Shown: piece by piece, positions 29,250 through 37,699 of the stretch
Numbering within the stretch: the first letter of the stretch is position 1
Layout of the letters: each line of letters opens with the position of its first letter
Assembly: GCA_046349955.1 (NCBI GenBank)
Contig: JAXMBI010000015.1
Location: forward strand, 62,001 to 126,000
Length of the DNA stretch: 64,000 nt
Direction: 5' to 3'
Source of the DNA: JBGAPH01 sp046349955
GTDB lineage: Bacteria > Planctomycetota > Planctomycetia > Pirellulales > JBGAPH01
Translations under genes and position numbers: made by a program
The notes under the pieces: model-generated
What the model was told of the DNA's origin: nothing
Database searches by the model: none
Seen by the model: the letters and a program-made list of their open reading frames with translations, nothing else

Positions 29250-30464
29250 ATGCCCTCTGTCCAACCTATTTCTTCGCAGCTCGTCGGCCACCGCGTGGCC
29301 TTCGTCGGCAAATTGGCAGGTATGTCGAAGCGCGACGCGCAGCAGCTCGTGCGCGAGCAAGGGGGGCTGCCGCTCGAGCGACCCGAGCCCTCGGCCACGT
29401 TGCTGGTGCTGGGCGAGCACGAGCCGCTGCCGGCCTTGAGCCTGGTCGAGTCGCTGGGTCCGCCGGTGCGTGAGGCGGTGGAAGCAGGGCGCATCGAAGC
29501 CGTGAGCGAGACCGAGCTCTGGCGGCGGTTGGGCCTCGTGGACCTCGAGCAGAACGTGCAGCGGCTCTATACGCCGGCCATGTTGGCGGAGTTGACGAGC
29601 GTCGACGTCTCGGTCGTCCGCCGCTGGCATCGGCTGGGCCTGATCCGCCCCGTGCGCGAAGTGCGGCGGCTGCCGTACTTCGACTTCCAGGAGGTCGCGG
29701 CCGCGCGCCAATTGGCCCAGATGTTGGCCTCCGGCATGTCGGCCCAGGCAATCCGCCGGCAGCTCACGGCCCTCGCGCAGCGGTTGCCGCTGGCTGAGCG
29801 GCCCTTGGCGCAGCTTTCAGTGATTCTCGAAGGCTCGGAGCTGCTTTTGCGTCAGGGCGAAGGCCTGCTCGACGCAGTGGGGCAATACCGCTTCGATTTC
29901 GGCGCGGCCGACGCCTTGCCGATCAAGACGCTGCCTCCGCAGACCGAGGCCGAACCCGAGCCCTGCCCGCTCGAAAATTCGCCGGCCGCGCTCGTGCAGG
30001 CGGCGATCGATCTCGAGGACGCAGGCGACTTGGACGGCGCGATCGAAGCCTATCGCTCGGCGGCCGCCGCCGCGGGGCCGAGCCCCGACGTGTGCTTCCG
30101 CCTGGCCGAGCTGCTCTACCGCCAGGGCGATTTGGCCGCTTCGCGCGAGCGCTACTACATGGCGATCGAGCTCGACGAGGATCTGGTCGAAGCGCGGGCG
30201 AACCTTGGCTGCGTGTTGGCGGAACTCAACGACCACGAACTGGCTGTGGCGGCGTTTCAGGGGGCGCTCGCGTTTCACCCCGACTACGCCGACGTGCACT
30301 ACCAACTGGGGCGGACGTTCGACGACCTGGGGCGCGCCGGCGAGGCCGAGGTCCATTGGCGGCGGTTCTTGGAACTGGCGCCTGGCAGCCCCTGGGCCGA
30401 CGAAGCGCGGCTCCGCCTCGACGCGGCGGCCTTCGAAGAGGAGCCGAGCCTGTGGAACGAGTGA
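29250..30464 (+). CDS. BRCT - MerR-type HTH - TPR fusion protein
   Basis: About 404 residues. Residues ~10-95 look like a BRCT domain (LVGHRVAFVGKLAGMSKRDA, LVREQGG, then a TLLVLGEH strand). Residues ~100-175 form a MerR-like winged helix (RLYTPAMLAELTSVDVSVVR, RWHRLGLIRPVREVRRLPYF, then QEVAAARQLAQMLASGMSAQ). After a linker, residues ~280-400 hold three to four TPR repeats ending WRRFLELAPGSPWADEARLR. MerR domains bind DNA and BRCT domains bind phosphoproteins or DNA ends; the combination suggests a chromatin or transcription adaptor, but no target is known. ATG 29250 is used; the frame is open upstream without support. Confidence 0.78.
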   Translation: MPSVQPISSQLVGHRVAFVGKLAGMSKRDAQQLVREQGGLPLERPEPSATLLVLGEHEPLPALSLVESLGPPVREAVEAGRIEAVSETELWRRLGLVDLEQNVQRLYTPAMLAELTSVDVSVVRRWHRLGLIRPVREVRRLPYFDFQEVAAARQLAQMLASGMSAQAIRRQLTALAQRLPLAERPLAQLSVILEGSELLLRQGEGLLDAVGQYRFDFGAADALPIKTLPPQTEAEPEPCPLENSPAALVQAAIDLEDAGDLDGAIEAYRSAAAAAGPSPDVCFRLAELLYRQGDLAASRERYYMAIELDEDLVEARANLGCVLAELNDHELAVAAFQGALAFHPDYADVHYQLGRTFDDLGRAGEAEVHWRRFLELAPGSPWADEARLRLDAAAFEEEPSLWNE

Positions 30465-30494
30465 GCGGTCACAGCCTCCCGTTCATCTGGTGCA

Positions 30495-30696
30495 TGAGCC
30501 CCGCAGGGGCGCAAGAATTTAGCCAGGGGCGCAAGCCCCTGGGATCGCGGGCGCCGCGCAGGGGGAGCCCTGAAAGGGCGAAAGAACCTGCGATCCGCCC
30601 ACCCCTCTTTTGCCCTTCCAGGGCTGATTATGCATATCGGTTGGCCACCAGGGGCTTACGCCCCTGGCTAACGTCTAACGCCCCTCTCGGGGCTGA
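30495..30696. repeat. nested inverted-repeat element C (MITE-like)
   Basis: Three nested pairs of arms. The outermost is TGAGCCCCGCAGGGGCG at 30495-30511 against 30679-30696. The middle pair, each a local hairpin of the AGCCAGGGGCG...CCCCTGG type, is 30521-30542 against 30648-30669 (22 bases, one mismatch). The inner pair is AGCCCTGAAAGGGC at 30566-30579 against 30612-30625 (one mismatch). No transposase gene lies inside. It fills the gap between the fusion-protein gene and the mfnF-like gene. Confidence 0.8.
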
Positions 30697-30732
30697 GGTC
30701 GCGGCGTGCCGGGCTCCTCGCGGGGCCACTCG

Positions 30733-31737
30733 ATGACCTGGTTGGGTCTCGACATCGGCGGGGCAAACCTCAAGGCTGCCGACGGCCGCGGCTTCGCCCT
30801 GAGCCGCCCCTTTCCCCTCTGGCAACGCCCCGGCGATCTCGCCAAAGAACTTGCCGCCACGCTGGCGGCTTCGCCTGCGGCGAACCGTTTGGCGGTGACC
30901 ATGACCGGCGAGTTGGCCGATTGCTTCGCCACCAAGGCCGAGGGCGTGGCGGCGATCTGCGGCGCGGTGGTGCAAGCCGCGGCCCGACGCGACGTGCAGA
31001 TCTATGGAGTCGACGGGCAATTCGTAGCGCCAGAGGCCGCGCTCGCGCGGCCGCTCGTCGTGGCCGCCTCGAACTGGCATGCGCTCGCCGCCTTCGCCGG
31101 CCGCTTTGCGCCGGCCGGCAGCGCATTGCTCGTCGACATTGGCTCGACGAGCGTCGATCTCATTCCGCTGGAAGCGGGACGCCCCGCAGCCCGTGGCGCG
31201 AATGATCCCGAACGGTTGGTGGCGGGGGAGTTGGTCTACACGGGCGTGCAGCGCACTCCGGTGTGCGCGCTCGTGCCAGCGTTGCCCTGGGGAGAACGGG
31301 TCTGCCCTGTGGCGGCCGAATTGTTCGCCACCACCTGGGACGCGTACCTCGTTCTCGGCGACTTGCCGGAGGAGCCTGAGAACCGTCAAACGGCCGATGG
31401 CCGCCCCGCGACCCGCGCGCTGGCGATCGACCGCCTGGCGCGGATGATCTGCGCCGACCGCACCCTCTTCACCGAGGGGGACGCGGAGCGCGCCGCCGCG
31501 GCGATCAGCGCCGCGCAGCTCGCGAAGCTCGGCAATGCCGTCCGGCAAGCGATTGGCCGGGCGCCGCCGGAAACGGTGATCCTCGGCGGCCAGGGGGAGT
31601 TCCTCGCGCGGCGTTTGGTGCAGAAACTGGGTTGGCGGAGCGAGGTCAGCTCGCTGGCCGAGCGATTGGGCTCGCAGGTATCCGCCTGTGCGCCGGCTCA
31701 CGCCGTGGCGGTGCTTGCAGGTGAGCAGTTGCCGTGA
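30733..31737 (+). CDS. MfnF-like protein (H4MPT-linked C1 transfer / methanofuran biosynthesis, hydantoinase-oxoprolinase fold)
   Basis: 334 residues with the two ASKHA phosphate-loop signatures of this fold: LGLDIGGANLKAADG at the N-terminus and ALLVDIGSTSVDLIPLEAG near residue 130. Length and the DLPEEPENRQTADGRPATR segment match the family annotated as probable H4MPT-linked C1 transfer pathway protein. Its archaeal member MfnF couples an aminomethylfuran diphosphate to gamma-glutamyltyramine in methanofuran synthesis. Planctomycetes are known to carry H4MPT/methanofuran-type C1 genes. The stop overlaps the start of the amino acid kinase gene by 4 bases (GTGA), strong evidence for one operon. 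Confidence 0.78.
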   Translation: MTWLGLDIGGANLKAADGRGFALSRPFPLWQRPGDLAKELAATLAASPAANRLAVTMTGELADCFATKAEGVAAICGAVVQAAARRDVQIYGVDGQFVAPEAALARPLVVAASNWHALAAFAGRFAPAGSALLVDIGSTSVDLIPLEAGRPAARGANDPERLVAGELVYTGVQRTPVCALVPALPWGERVCPVAAELFATTWDAYLVLGDLPEEPENRQTADGRPATRALAIDRLARMICADRTLFTEGDAERAAAAISAAQLAKLGNAVRQAIGRAPPETVILGGQGEFLARRLVQKLGWRSEVSSLAERLGSQVSACAPAHAVAVLAGEQLP

Positions 31738-32366
31738 GCGCGAGGGAAACGCTGCCGCGCGTGGTTCGTTTGGGGGGCAGTCTGCTCGAAGATCCACGCG
31801 TGAAAGATCGGCTCAGGACATGGCTCGCGCTGCAGCCCCCTGCGCCGACCGTGCTCGTCGTCGGCGGCGGACCCTGGGTCGAGGCGATCCGCACCGCCTT
31901 CGCGCTCCACGGGCTGACCGAAGAGGCGGCTCATTGGCTGAGCGTGCGCGCGATGGGGCTCACGGCCCGGTTGGCGCTCGAACTCTGGCCCGAGGCGACG
32001 CTGCTCACCGAGCTGGCCGAGGCGCAGGCTTGGCGCCGCCTCGACGCACCGGCCATCTTCGACGTGCAACACACGCTGACGGCCGATGCAGCGTCCTCCG
32101 CGCCAGCGCTCCCGCAGAACTGGAGCGTCACGAGCGACTCGATCGCCGCGCTCGTCGCGCGGGCGCTGGGCGCGAGCGAACTGGTGTTGCTCAAGAGCGC
32201 CTTGCCAGCCCCCTTGTTCGATTTTGCGAGCGCTGCGGAGCAGGGCTACGTCGACGCCTACTTTCCTGTCGCGGCCAGGGAGCTTTCAAGTGTGCGGTGC
32301 ATCGATCTGAGGGGCGACGCCTTCCCCGAGCGCGTATTGCGCTGCCGGGAGTCGCCCAGCGTCTAG
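31734..32366 (+). CDS. amino acid kinase fold protein, MfnE-like
   Basis: 210 residues starting at GTG 31734, which overlaps the TGA of the preceding gene. The fold of the aspartate/glutamate/uridylate kinase family is seen in VVRLGGSLLEDPRVKDRL and TVLVVGGGPWVEAIR (nucleotide/substrate loops), and in ALGASELVLLKSALP late in the protein. In archaea MfnE of this fold phosphorylates aminomethylfuranyl-methyl phosphate to the diphosphate used by MfnF. The gene order with an MfnF-like protein supports the same job in a bacterial C1-carrier pathway; direct evidence for the substrate is lacking. Confidence 0.72.
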   Translation: MSARETLPRVVRLGGSLLEDPRVKDRLRTWLALQPPAPTVLVVGGGPWVEAIRTAFALHGLTEEAAHWLSVRAMGLTARLALELWPEATLLTELAEAQAWRRLDAPAIFDVQHTLTADAASSAPALPQNWSVTSDSIAALVARALGASELVLLKSALPAPLFDFASAAEQGYVDAYFPVAARELSSVRCIDLRGDAFPERVLRCRESPSV

Positions 32367-32465
32367 CAGGAGCAGCAGCCCGTGTCCCCGCCCCCGGCAG
32401 GTATGCTACGATAGCCGTCGACCCTGCGGCTTCCGCTCGCCTGAATTTTAGAGGAGGACGTTTCC

Positions 32466-33017
32466 ATGAGGTTGCTCGCCTTTGCCGCGTTGCTCGTTGC
32501 CCTTTCGCTGGCCGGCCTAAGTTGGGCCCAAGAGAAGTCCGACCCGTCGGCCGACGACGCGGCTGCCCGCAAGGTCGTCGACGAGGCCAAGGCTGAGAAC
32601 CACGATCAGACGGCGCTCGAAAAGGAATTCCAGCAGACGATGTCGGGGGCGACGCTCGTGGGGCACTTCACCGTGAGCGGCCTCCCCGGCGGCGGGCCGC
32701 TGAAGGAGGAGCGGTACAAGATCAAGAAGGTGAGTAAGCTCACCGGCAATTGGTGGGTGCTGCTGACGTCGGTCGAATACGGCGGCAAGAAAGAGGTCAC
32801 CGTGCCCGTGCCATTGCAGGTGAACTGGGCCGGCGACACGCCGGTCATCACGCTCACCGACGTGCCGATCCCGCGGCTGGGCACGTTCACCTCGCGAGTG
32901 CTGGTCTACAAGGGGGAGTACGCCGGCACCTGGAGCGGCGGCGATCACGGCGGCCACCTCTTCGGCCGCATCGAACCCGCGGGCGGCGACGAGAAGGCTA
33001 AGGCCGAGACGAAGTAG
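32466..33017 (+). CDS. small exported protein of unknown function
   Basis: 183 residues with a signal peptide (MRLLAFAALLVALSLAGLSW, cleavage near AQ). GAGGAGGA lies about six bases before the ATG. The mature part is charged at first (residues 22-55) and then looks mostly beta (HFTVSGLPGGG, RYKIKKVSKLTGNWWVLLTS, VPVPLQVNWAGDTPVITLTD, GTFTSRVLVYKGEYAGTWSG) and ends in HGGHLFGRIEP. The beta core with GEYAGTWSGGDHGGHLFGRI resembles planctomycete exported proteins seen near other surface genes, but I do not know a function. It stands alone between the MfnE-like and TIM-barrel genes. Confidence 0.7.
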   Translation: MRLLAFAALLVALSLAGLSWAQEKSDPSADDAAARKVVDEAKAENHDQTALEKEFQQTMSGATLVGHFTVSGLPGGGPLKEERYKIKKVSKLTGNWWVLLTSVEYGGKKEVTVPVPLQVNWAGDTPVITLTDVPIPRLGTFTSRVLVYKGEYAGTWSGGDHGGHLFGRIEPAGGDEKAKAETK

Positions 33018-33137
33018 GGATTCTCCGCGCGGGCCGTTCGCAGGGGAGTTGGGCTTGGCGCGCACCCTTGCCAAGGGGCGCCTGGCAATCTAAGGTGCGG
33101 AATTGACCGCTCCCCCCCGCACCCCGCACGTGACCGT

Positions 33138-34151
33138 ATGGCTGAAAATCCCCAGGTGATCCTCTCGGGCTTTGCCGACGAGGCCGCCCATCAGAAGACC
33201 GCGGTGCAGCAGTTCGCCGCCTTCGCCGCCCTCGGCCTGCAGTACTACAGTTTGCGGTTCATCGACGCCGGGGACGGCATCAAGAACGTGATGAAGCTCA
33301 CGGTCGGCGAGATCCAGAAGATTCGCCACCTGGAGGACGAATACGGCCTCAACGTGGCCTCGATCGGCTCGCCGATCGGCAAGGTCAAGCTCGTCGACGA
33401 GGAAGACGGCGCGAAGAACGCCTTCGTGCCGTTCAAGAAGTACCTCAGCCAAGACGTGGCCAAGGTCTGCGAGCTGGCGCACGCGTTCGAGACGAAGCTC
33501 ATCCGCGGCTTCTCCTTCTATCCGCCCCGCGGCAGCGATCCCAAGGCTCACCTGGCGCAAGCCGTCGACCAGCTGGGGCAGATCGCGGAGAAGGTGCATC
33601 GCTCCGACCTGACCTTCGGCGTCGAGGTGGAGGCGAACCTGGTCGGCTGCAACGGCGAGCTGATGGCCGAGCTGTATCGCAAAATCGGCCATCCGGCGAT
33701 CGTGCTGGTCTTCGACGCCGGCAATCTGATTTCGCAGGGCTACACTCAGGCCGAGGTCTTCGAGCAGTACTTGCTGATGAAGCCGGGACTGGGCTGGATG
33801 CACATCAAGGACTACCGCAACCCCACGCCGGGCAAGCGGGTGGCGCATGTGAACGAGGCGGCCCTCAAGAACTTTGTGCCGGCCGATCTGGGGGACAGTG
33901 CGCACGAGTTGATCTTCAAGGACTTTCGCGAGCACCTGCCCAAGCTCGAGAAGAAGCTCAAGCGGCGCGGCGTGCCGGGGGTGTTCCTCGACCTCGAGCC
34001 GCACGTGAAGGGGGGCGGGCAATTCGGCGGGTTCAGCGGCCCCGACGGCATGGGCGTGGCGCTGCGGGGGCTCTGCAAGGTGCTCGACTTCGCCGGGCTC
34101 GGCTATCACTTGCGGGACTTCGACGACATCGTGGCCGATCGCGGCTTCTAA
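33138..34151 (+). CDS. sugar phosphate isomerase/epimerase-type TIM-barrel protein
   Basis: 337 residues. The pattern is that of AP-endonuclease-2-like TIM barrels: an opening VILSGFADEA, YYSLRFIDAG, LNVASIGSPIGKV, LIRGFSFYPPRGSD, FGVEVEANLVGCNG, VLVFDAGNLISQG and a late MHIKDYRNPTPGKRVAHV, with acidic and histidine residues at the strand ends where metal ligands sit in this family. Members isomerise or epimerise sugars and inositols. No signal peptide, so cytoplasmic. The following gene starts 16 bases later on the same strand and encodes a Tat-exported protein, so they may form a unit. Confidence 0.82.
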   Translation: MAENPQVILSGFADEAAHQKTAVQQFAAFAALGLQYYSLRFIDAGDGIKNVMKLTVGEIQKIRHLEDEYGLNVASIGSPIGKVKLVDEEDGAKNAFVPFKKYLSQDVAKVCELAHAFETKLIRGFSFYPPRGSDPKAHLAQAVDQLGQIAEKVHRSDLTFGVEVEANLVGCNGELMAELYRKIGHPAIVLVFDAGNLISQGYTQAEVFEQYLLMKPGLGWMHIKDYRNPTPGKRVAHVNEAALKNFVPADLGDSAHELIFKDFREHLPKLEKKLKRRGVPGVFLDLEPHVKGGGQFGGFSGPDGMGVALRGLCKVLDFAGLGYHLRDFDDIVADRGF

Positions 34152-34167
34152 ACGAAAGGTTTGCCCG

Positions 34168-35535
34168 ATGACCGCGCTGACCCTCGATCGCCGCCGGTTC
34201 CTGGCCGCTTCCGCGGGGATCGCCGCCGGGCTTATGGGGGCGCCGCTCTTGGGGCAAGTGCCCGGCGTTCGGCCCAAGCAAGTGGGCGCGAAGGTGCTGA
34301 ACCCGCGCGACCGCGTGCCGGTAAGCCTGATCATCGACGACTCGACCTGCCTGGTGAACCTGGCGCATTTCGCGATCCCGCAGTTCGCCGAGGTGTTTCC
34401 CGACCGTTATCTGCAGGACTGGCGGGCATTGCCGCGCGAGATTCCCGATTCGTTCGTCCGCACGTTCGCCGAGTGGTGCCACGACCACGGCGTGCGCGGC
34501 AAGTACAGCATCGTGCCGTATCCAGCGTGCGTCGGTTGGGTCGACCGCGACCTGCCGGGCTGGACGCGGCGCGAGCTCGAGCAGAGCCTGGAGTTGGTGC
34601 GGACGCAGATCGTGCCCGATTGGGACATCCACCCGGAGATGGTGAGCCATACCTGGGCGATCGACACGAAGACGGGGCGGCCGTTTGCGGAGCGGAGCGA
34701 GCGGTTCATGGAGAACTGGGGCTACAGCGTGGGCAAGTCGGTCGACGAGTTGACCGACTACCTGGCGTTCGCGCTGCGGATTCTGAAGAACGCGGGACTG
34801 CCCTGCGAAGGGGTGACGACGCCGGGGGGCTTTGGCAACCGCGTGCTGCCGGAACTTTCGCAGGCGACGCTGGCCGCCTGCCGCGACGTGTATGGCACGG
34901 AGATCCCGCACTACTTCCGGCATCTCTTCACGGGGGACGAGAGCGTTGTGCCGCGGGTGGAATACGCGGCCGACCTCGAGGGCGCCGACCCGCGGTGCGT
35001 GGTGTCGATCATCGGTTGCACGGGGGACTGGTTCGGCGGCTGGGACGGGCTCGAAATCGGCACGGTCGATCAGTTCATCACGGCCGATCTAGAACGCGGG
35101 CGCATGGTCGAGGTGATTGAGCGCGGCGAGCCGGCGGTGATGGTCTGCCACTGGCCCGGCATCTACTGCAACGGCGGGGAGCAAGGCTTTTCGATCTTCA
35201 AGGAGATCGTGGCGCGGCTCGAGCGGCGCTACGACAACCTGGTGTGGATGAAGAACTCGGAGCTGGCCCGCTACTGGGCTGCCCGCGAGCTGACGCGGAT
35301 CGAGCCGGCGGCGGGGGGCGTGGCATTGCGGGCGCCGTTTGCCTGCCCCGGGTTCACGCTGGAGCTGCCGACGGCGCAGGGCGTGCCGACGCTGGTTGTC
35401 GGGGGAGAGCGGCGACCCTTAAAGGAAGTGGTCGACCGCCGGAAGCTGACCGCCGGCACATGGACCCGCCAGGGGAATACGGTGGCGGTGTGCTTCGATC
35501 TGCCGAAGGGGGCTGCGGCGGTGGCGGTGGGTTAG
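34168..35535 (+). CDS. Tat-exported protein of unknown function
   Basis: 455 residues with a Tat signal (DRRRFLAASAGIAAGLMGAP). The mature protein begins with a conserved-looking segment VPVSLIIDDSTCLVNLAHFA, then CHDHGVRGKYSIVPYP. The acidic DD followed by histidine residues resembles the metal-binding start of polysaccharide deacetylases (NodB-like fold), but the second HxxxH motif is not clear, so I do not assign a reaction. PPGFGN-like GVTTPGGFGNRVLP and HWPGIYCNGGEQGF are further distinctive points. The preceding TIM-barrel gene is 16 bases upstream on the same strand. Confidence 0.6.
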   Translation: MTALTLDRRRFLAASAGIAAGLMGAPLLGQVPGVRPKQVGAKVLNPRDRVPVSLIIDDSTCLVNLAHFAIPQFAEVFPDRYLQDWRALPREIPDSFVRTFAEWCHDHGVRGKYSIVPYPACVGWVDRDLPGWTRRELEQSLELVRTQIVPDWDIHPEMVSHTWAIDTKTGRPFAERSERFMENWGYSVGKSVDELTDYLAFALRILKNAGLPCEGVTTPGGFGNRVLPELSQATLAACRDVYGTEIPHYFRHLFTGDESVVPRVEYAADLEGADPRCVVSIIGCTGDWFGGWDGLEIGTVDQFITADLERGRMVEVIERGEPAVMVCHWPGIYCNGGEQGFSIFKEIVARLERRYDNLVWMKNSELARYWAARELTRIEPAAGGVALRAPFACPGFTLELPTAQGVPTLVVGGERRPLKEVVDRRKLTAGTWTRQGNTVAVCFDLPKGAAAVAVG

Positions 35536-35539
35536 GCCT

Positions 35540-35848
35540 TCAGTTTGCATCACGAGGCGTCGAGTAGCCGGCTTCGGTCACGACCGCATGCAGTGCGCTC
35601 GTGTCCGGACCGCCCCATCTCGAGACTGTGACTCGTGCCTTCTTTTCCTCAAAGGAGACCGTAGCGTCTTGAACTCCGGGATGCAGCCTCAGGGCCTTCG
35701 TGAGGTTGACGGCACAGCTCTCGCAATGCATGCCATCGACGGCAAACTCGAGGGTCTGCGTGCTTCCGATGCTACGGTTGGCCGCGATGATCACTGCAAA
35801 CAGACCGATGACGGCGATGGCGGACAAGGCAACCACGCGCGAACTCAT
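35540..35848 (-). CDS. membrane-anchored heavy-metal-associated (HMA) domain protein
   Basis: 102 residues from ATG 35846-35848, with AAGGA seven bases upstream. The N-terminus is one hydrophobic helix (VVALSAIAVIGLFAVIIAA), followed by an HMA domain with the metal-binding motif in VDGMHCESCAVNLTKAL (CxxC), then KARVTVSRWGG and VVTEAGY. HMA domains carry copper, mercury or zinc; the extracytoplasmic placement suggests a MerP-like or copper-scavenging role, which is inference. It is divergent from nothing close: the next minus-strand gene starts about 940 bases upstream. Confidence 0.8.
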   Translation of the reverse strand: MSSRVVALSAIAVIGLFAVIIAANRSIGSTQTLEFAVDGMHCESCAVNLTKALRLHPGVQDATVSFEEKKARVTVSRWGGPDTSALHAVVTEAGYSTPRDAN

Positions 35849-35940
35849 GTGAAGGTCCTTAATTCTGCTGAAGATCTGTAAGCTGCCCGCGACAGTAAGG
35901 CGATTTTGATCGGAGTAGGTCGCGAGCGCACCGCCGCCCG

Positions 35941-36786
35941 TTACTCTGCAACTCGTCCTGTTAGCCTTCCCTGACGAAACAGGCGCCACCCCGAAAGCCC
36001 CGCCACTGCCAGGCCCACGAGAACGAAAGCGTTTGGTTCCGGCACGGCGGCTGCGCCGCTGCCGAAGTTTTCTTTCAGCAAGCCAAAGTCGGTCAAGTCG
36101 ACGTGCCCGTCGCCGTTGAAGTCTCCCTCTGCCCTCGTCGTGCCGGCGCCGAAGTTGTCTTTGAGAATGCCGAAGTCGGTCAGATCCACGACGCGGTCGT
36201 CGTTGGCGTCGCCCGGAAGTGGCAGGAGCACAGGGCTCGAACTGTCTCCGACGTTGAGGCGCACTTGGTGCTCTGAATCTCCGTTGCCCCATTTCCAGAA
36301 GTACTCGTGATTTGGCAAGAGGCCAAGGTCGCCAATTGTGGTATTCAAGACCATCATGGAGCCAAAGGCCGTGAAGAACTGAGCGGTCTTGGGATCGAAT
36401 CCCTTCGCGAAGCCAATCTGCGTCGGAGACAGGTACAGCGGCGTATCGAGATCGGACCCGCTGGGAAGCGCGAAGAAGCTGCCCGGACCGAAGCTCTTCG
36501 GCGCTTCGGTCAAGCCGGTGTAGACGTCGCCGGTGAAGGGAGTGGCGAAGGTGCTGTAGGCAAAGGTGCCAGCAGCGGGATCGATTCCCGGGGCAAACGA
36601 CGGCATGGCCGACGTCAGCGTCAGGCCCTCGAGAGACAGGCTGCTGCCCAGGTAGGTCACCTCGACGTTTCCCTCTGTTTCGGCGATCTCAACGTCGATG
36701 GCGAAACTGGGGGCGCCAGCACACAGTAGCAAAGTGCCGCAGACGAAGCGGTAAACGAGGTGACAAAGTCGCCTTTCAATCCGCAT
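35941..36786 (-). CDS. PEP-CTERM protein with a dockerin-type calcium repeat
   Basis: 281 residues with a signal peptide (RLCHLVYRFVCGTLLLCAGA). Two EF-hand-like dockerin repeats lie at residues about 192-243 (DANDDRVVDLTDFGILKDNF and DFNGDGHVDLTDFGLLKENF). The C-terminus is a PEP-CTERM sorting signal: VPEPNAFVLVGLAVAGL, then a short charged tail. Such proteins are processed by an exosortase and displayed on the cell surface. The body (EVTYLGSSLSLEGLTLTSAM...) is beta-rich and of unknown function. Dockerin plus PEP-CTERM is common in planctomycetes. Confidence 0.85.
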   Translation of the reverse strand: MRIERRLCHLVYRFVCGTLLLCAGAPSFAIDVEIAETEGNVEVTYLGSSLSLEGLTLTSAMPSFAPGIDPAAGTFAYSTFATPFTGDVYTGLTEAPKSFGPGSFFALPSGSDLDTPLYLSPTQIGFAKGFDPKTAQFFTAFGSMMVLNTTIGDLGLLPNHEYFWKWGNGDSEHQVRLNVGDSSSPVLLPLPGDANDDRVVDLTDFGILKDNFGAGTTRAEGDFNGDGHVDLTDFGLLKENFGSGAAAVPEPNAFVLVGLAVAGLSGWRLFRQGRLTGRVAE

Positions 36787-36883
36787 AGGTGTGTCTTTCG
36801 TCCCACGTGGTTATTGTCCGATTTGACTGGCCCCTTCGAAGAAGCGGGCGCGGCTTGCGCCGCCCTGCCCGAGTACAGGTAGG

Positions 36884-37660
36884 TCACCACGAATTTCGCG
36901 CTCGCTCGGCCGCCGCCGTAGCCGAAGCGACGAAGGGCACAAACATCGCCTCGGTTATCGTGGTCAACTCGGCGCCGGCTTCGGCCGGCGTGCCGCTCTT
37001 GAAGGGAGGGGCTGGAGAATACTCCATCACGAGCTGTACCCACTTGGCGTAGCGCTCGTCCTTGAGCTTCGCGGCCAGGCTCAAAGCAAAATCGATCCCG
37101 GCGGTGACCCCACCTCCCGTGAAGCGATTGCGATCTTGCACGGCGCGCTCCCGCACGGGCGTCGCGCCGAGCTTTTCGAGCACATCGATGGCGCCCCAAT
37201 GCGTTGTTGCTCGATACCCGCGTAGCAGCCCGGCCGCGCCCAGCACCAGCGCGCCGGTGCAAACACTGGTGACCCAGGTCGCTGTTTCTCCGCGTGACTT
37301 GAGGAAATCGAGCACTTGCCGATCCTCCATCATCCTCACCGTGCCCGTGGTTCCGCCGGGCACGAACAGCACGGCGACGTCTTGGGGGCATTGCGCGAGC
37401 GTCGCGGTCGGCTTGATCGAAAGACCGAGGTCGCTCGAGACGGGGTCCGCCGTCTTCGCAACGAGCTCGACCTTGAACCCCTCGAGGGCCGAGAAGACGT
37501 GATGCGGCCCTACGAGGTCGAGGGCAGTGAAGCCAGGGTAGAGCAGCATGGCGATCGTAGCGCGATCGGTCGCCGCAGCTTCCGCCGCCGGCCGCCGGAA
37601 GGACAGCGCCGAGCCAGCCAACGTGGCTGCGGTCGCCCAAATCGCTTGACGTCGATTCAT
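36884..37660 (-). CDS. exported DJ-1/PfpI family protein
   Basis: 258 residues from ATG 37658-37660 with AGGAG about ten bases upstream. An N-terminal Tat-like or Sec signal (MNRRQAIWATAATLAGSALS) is present. The DJ-1/PfpI fold is clear: IAMLLYPGFTALDLVGPHHV, VAVLFVPGGTTGTV and the nucleophile elbow TWVTSVCTGALVLGAAGLL (Cys), then RFTGGGVTAGIDFALSLAA. This pattern is that of the isonitrile hydratase/transcription-regulator-like DJ-1 subgroup. Substrate unknown. It lies with PEP-CTERM genes on both sides, which does not help. Confidence 0.82.
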   Translation of the reverse strand: MNRRQAIWATAATLAGSALSFRRPAAEAAATDRATIAMLLYPGFTALDLVGPHHVFSALEGFKVELVAKTADPVSSDLGLSIKPTATLAQCPQDVAVLFVPGGTTGTVRMMEDRQVLDFLKSRGETATWVTSVCTGALVLGAAGLLRGYRATTHWGAIDVLEKLGATPVRERAVQDRNRFTGGGVTAGIDFALSLAAKLKDERYAKWVQLVMEYSPAPPFKSGTPAEAGAELTTITEAMFVPFVASATAAAERARNSW

Positions 37661-37699
37661 TGCATGGTGCTCCTGATGTTTGCCCACCTTTGGGCGGTA

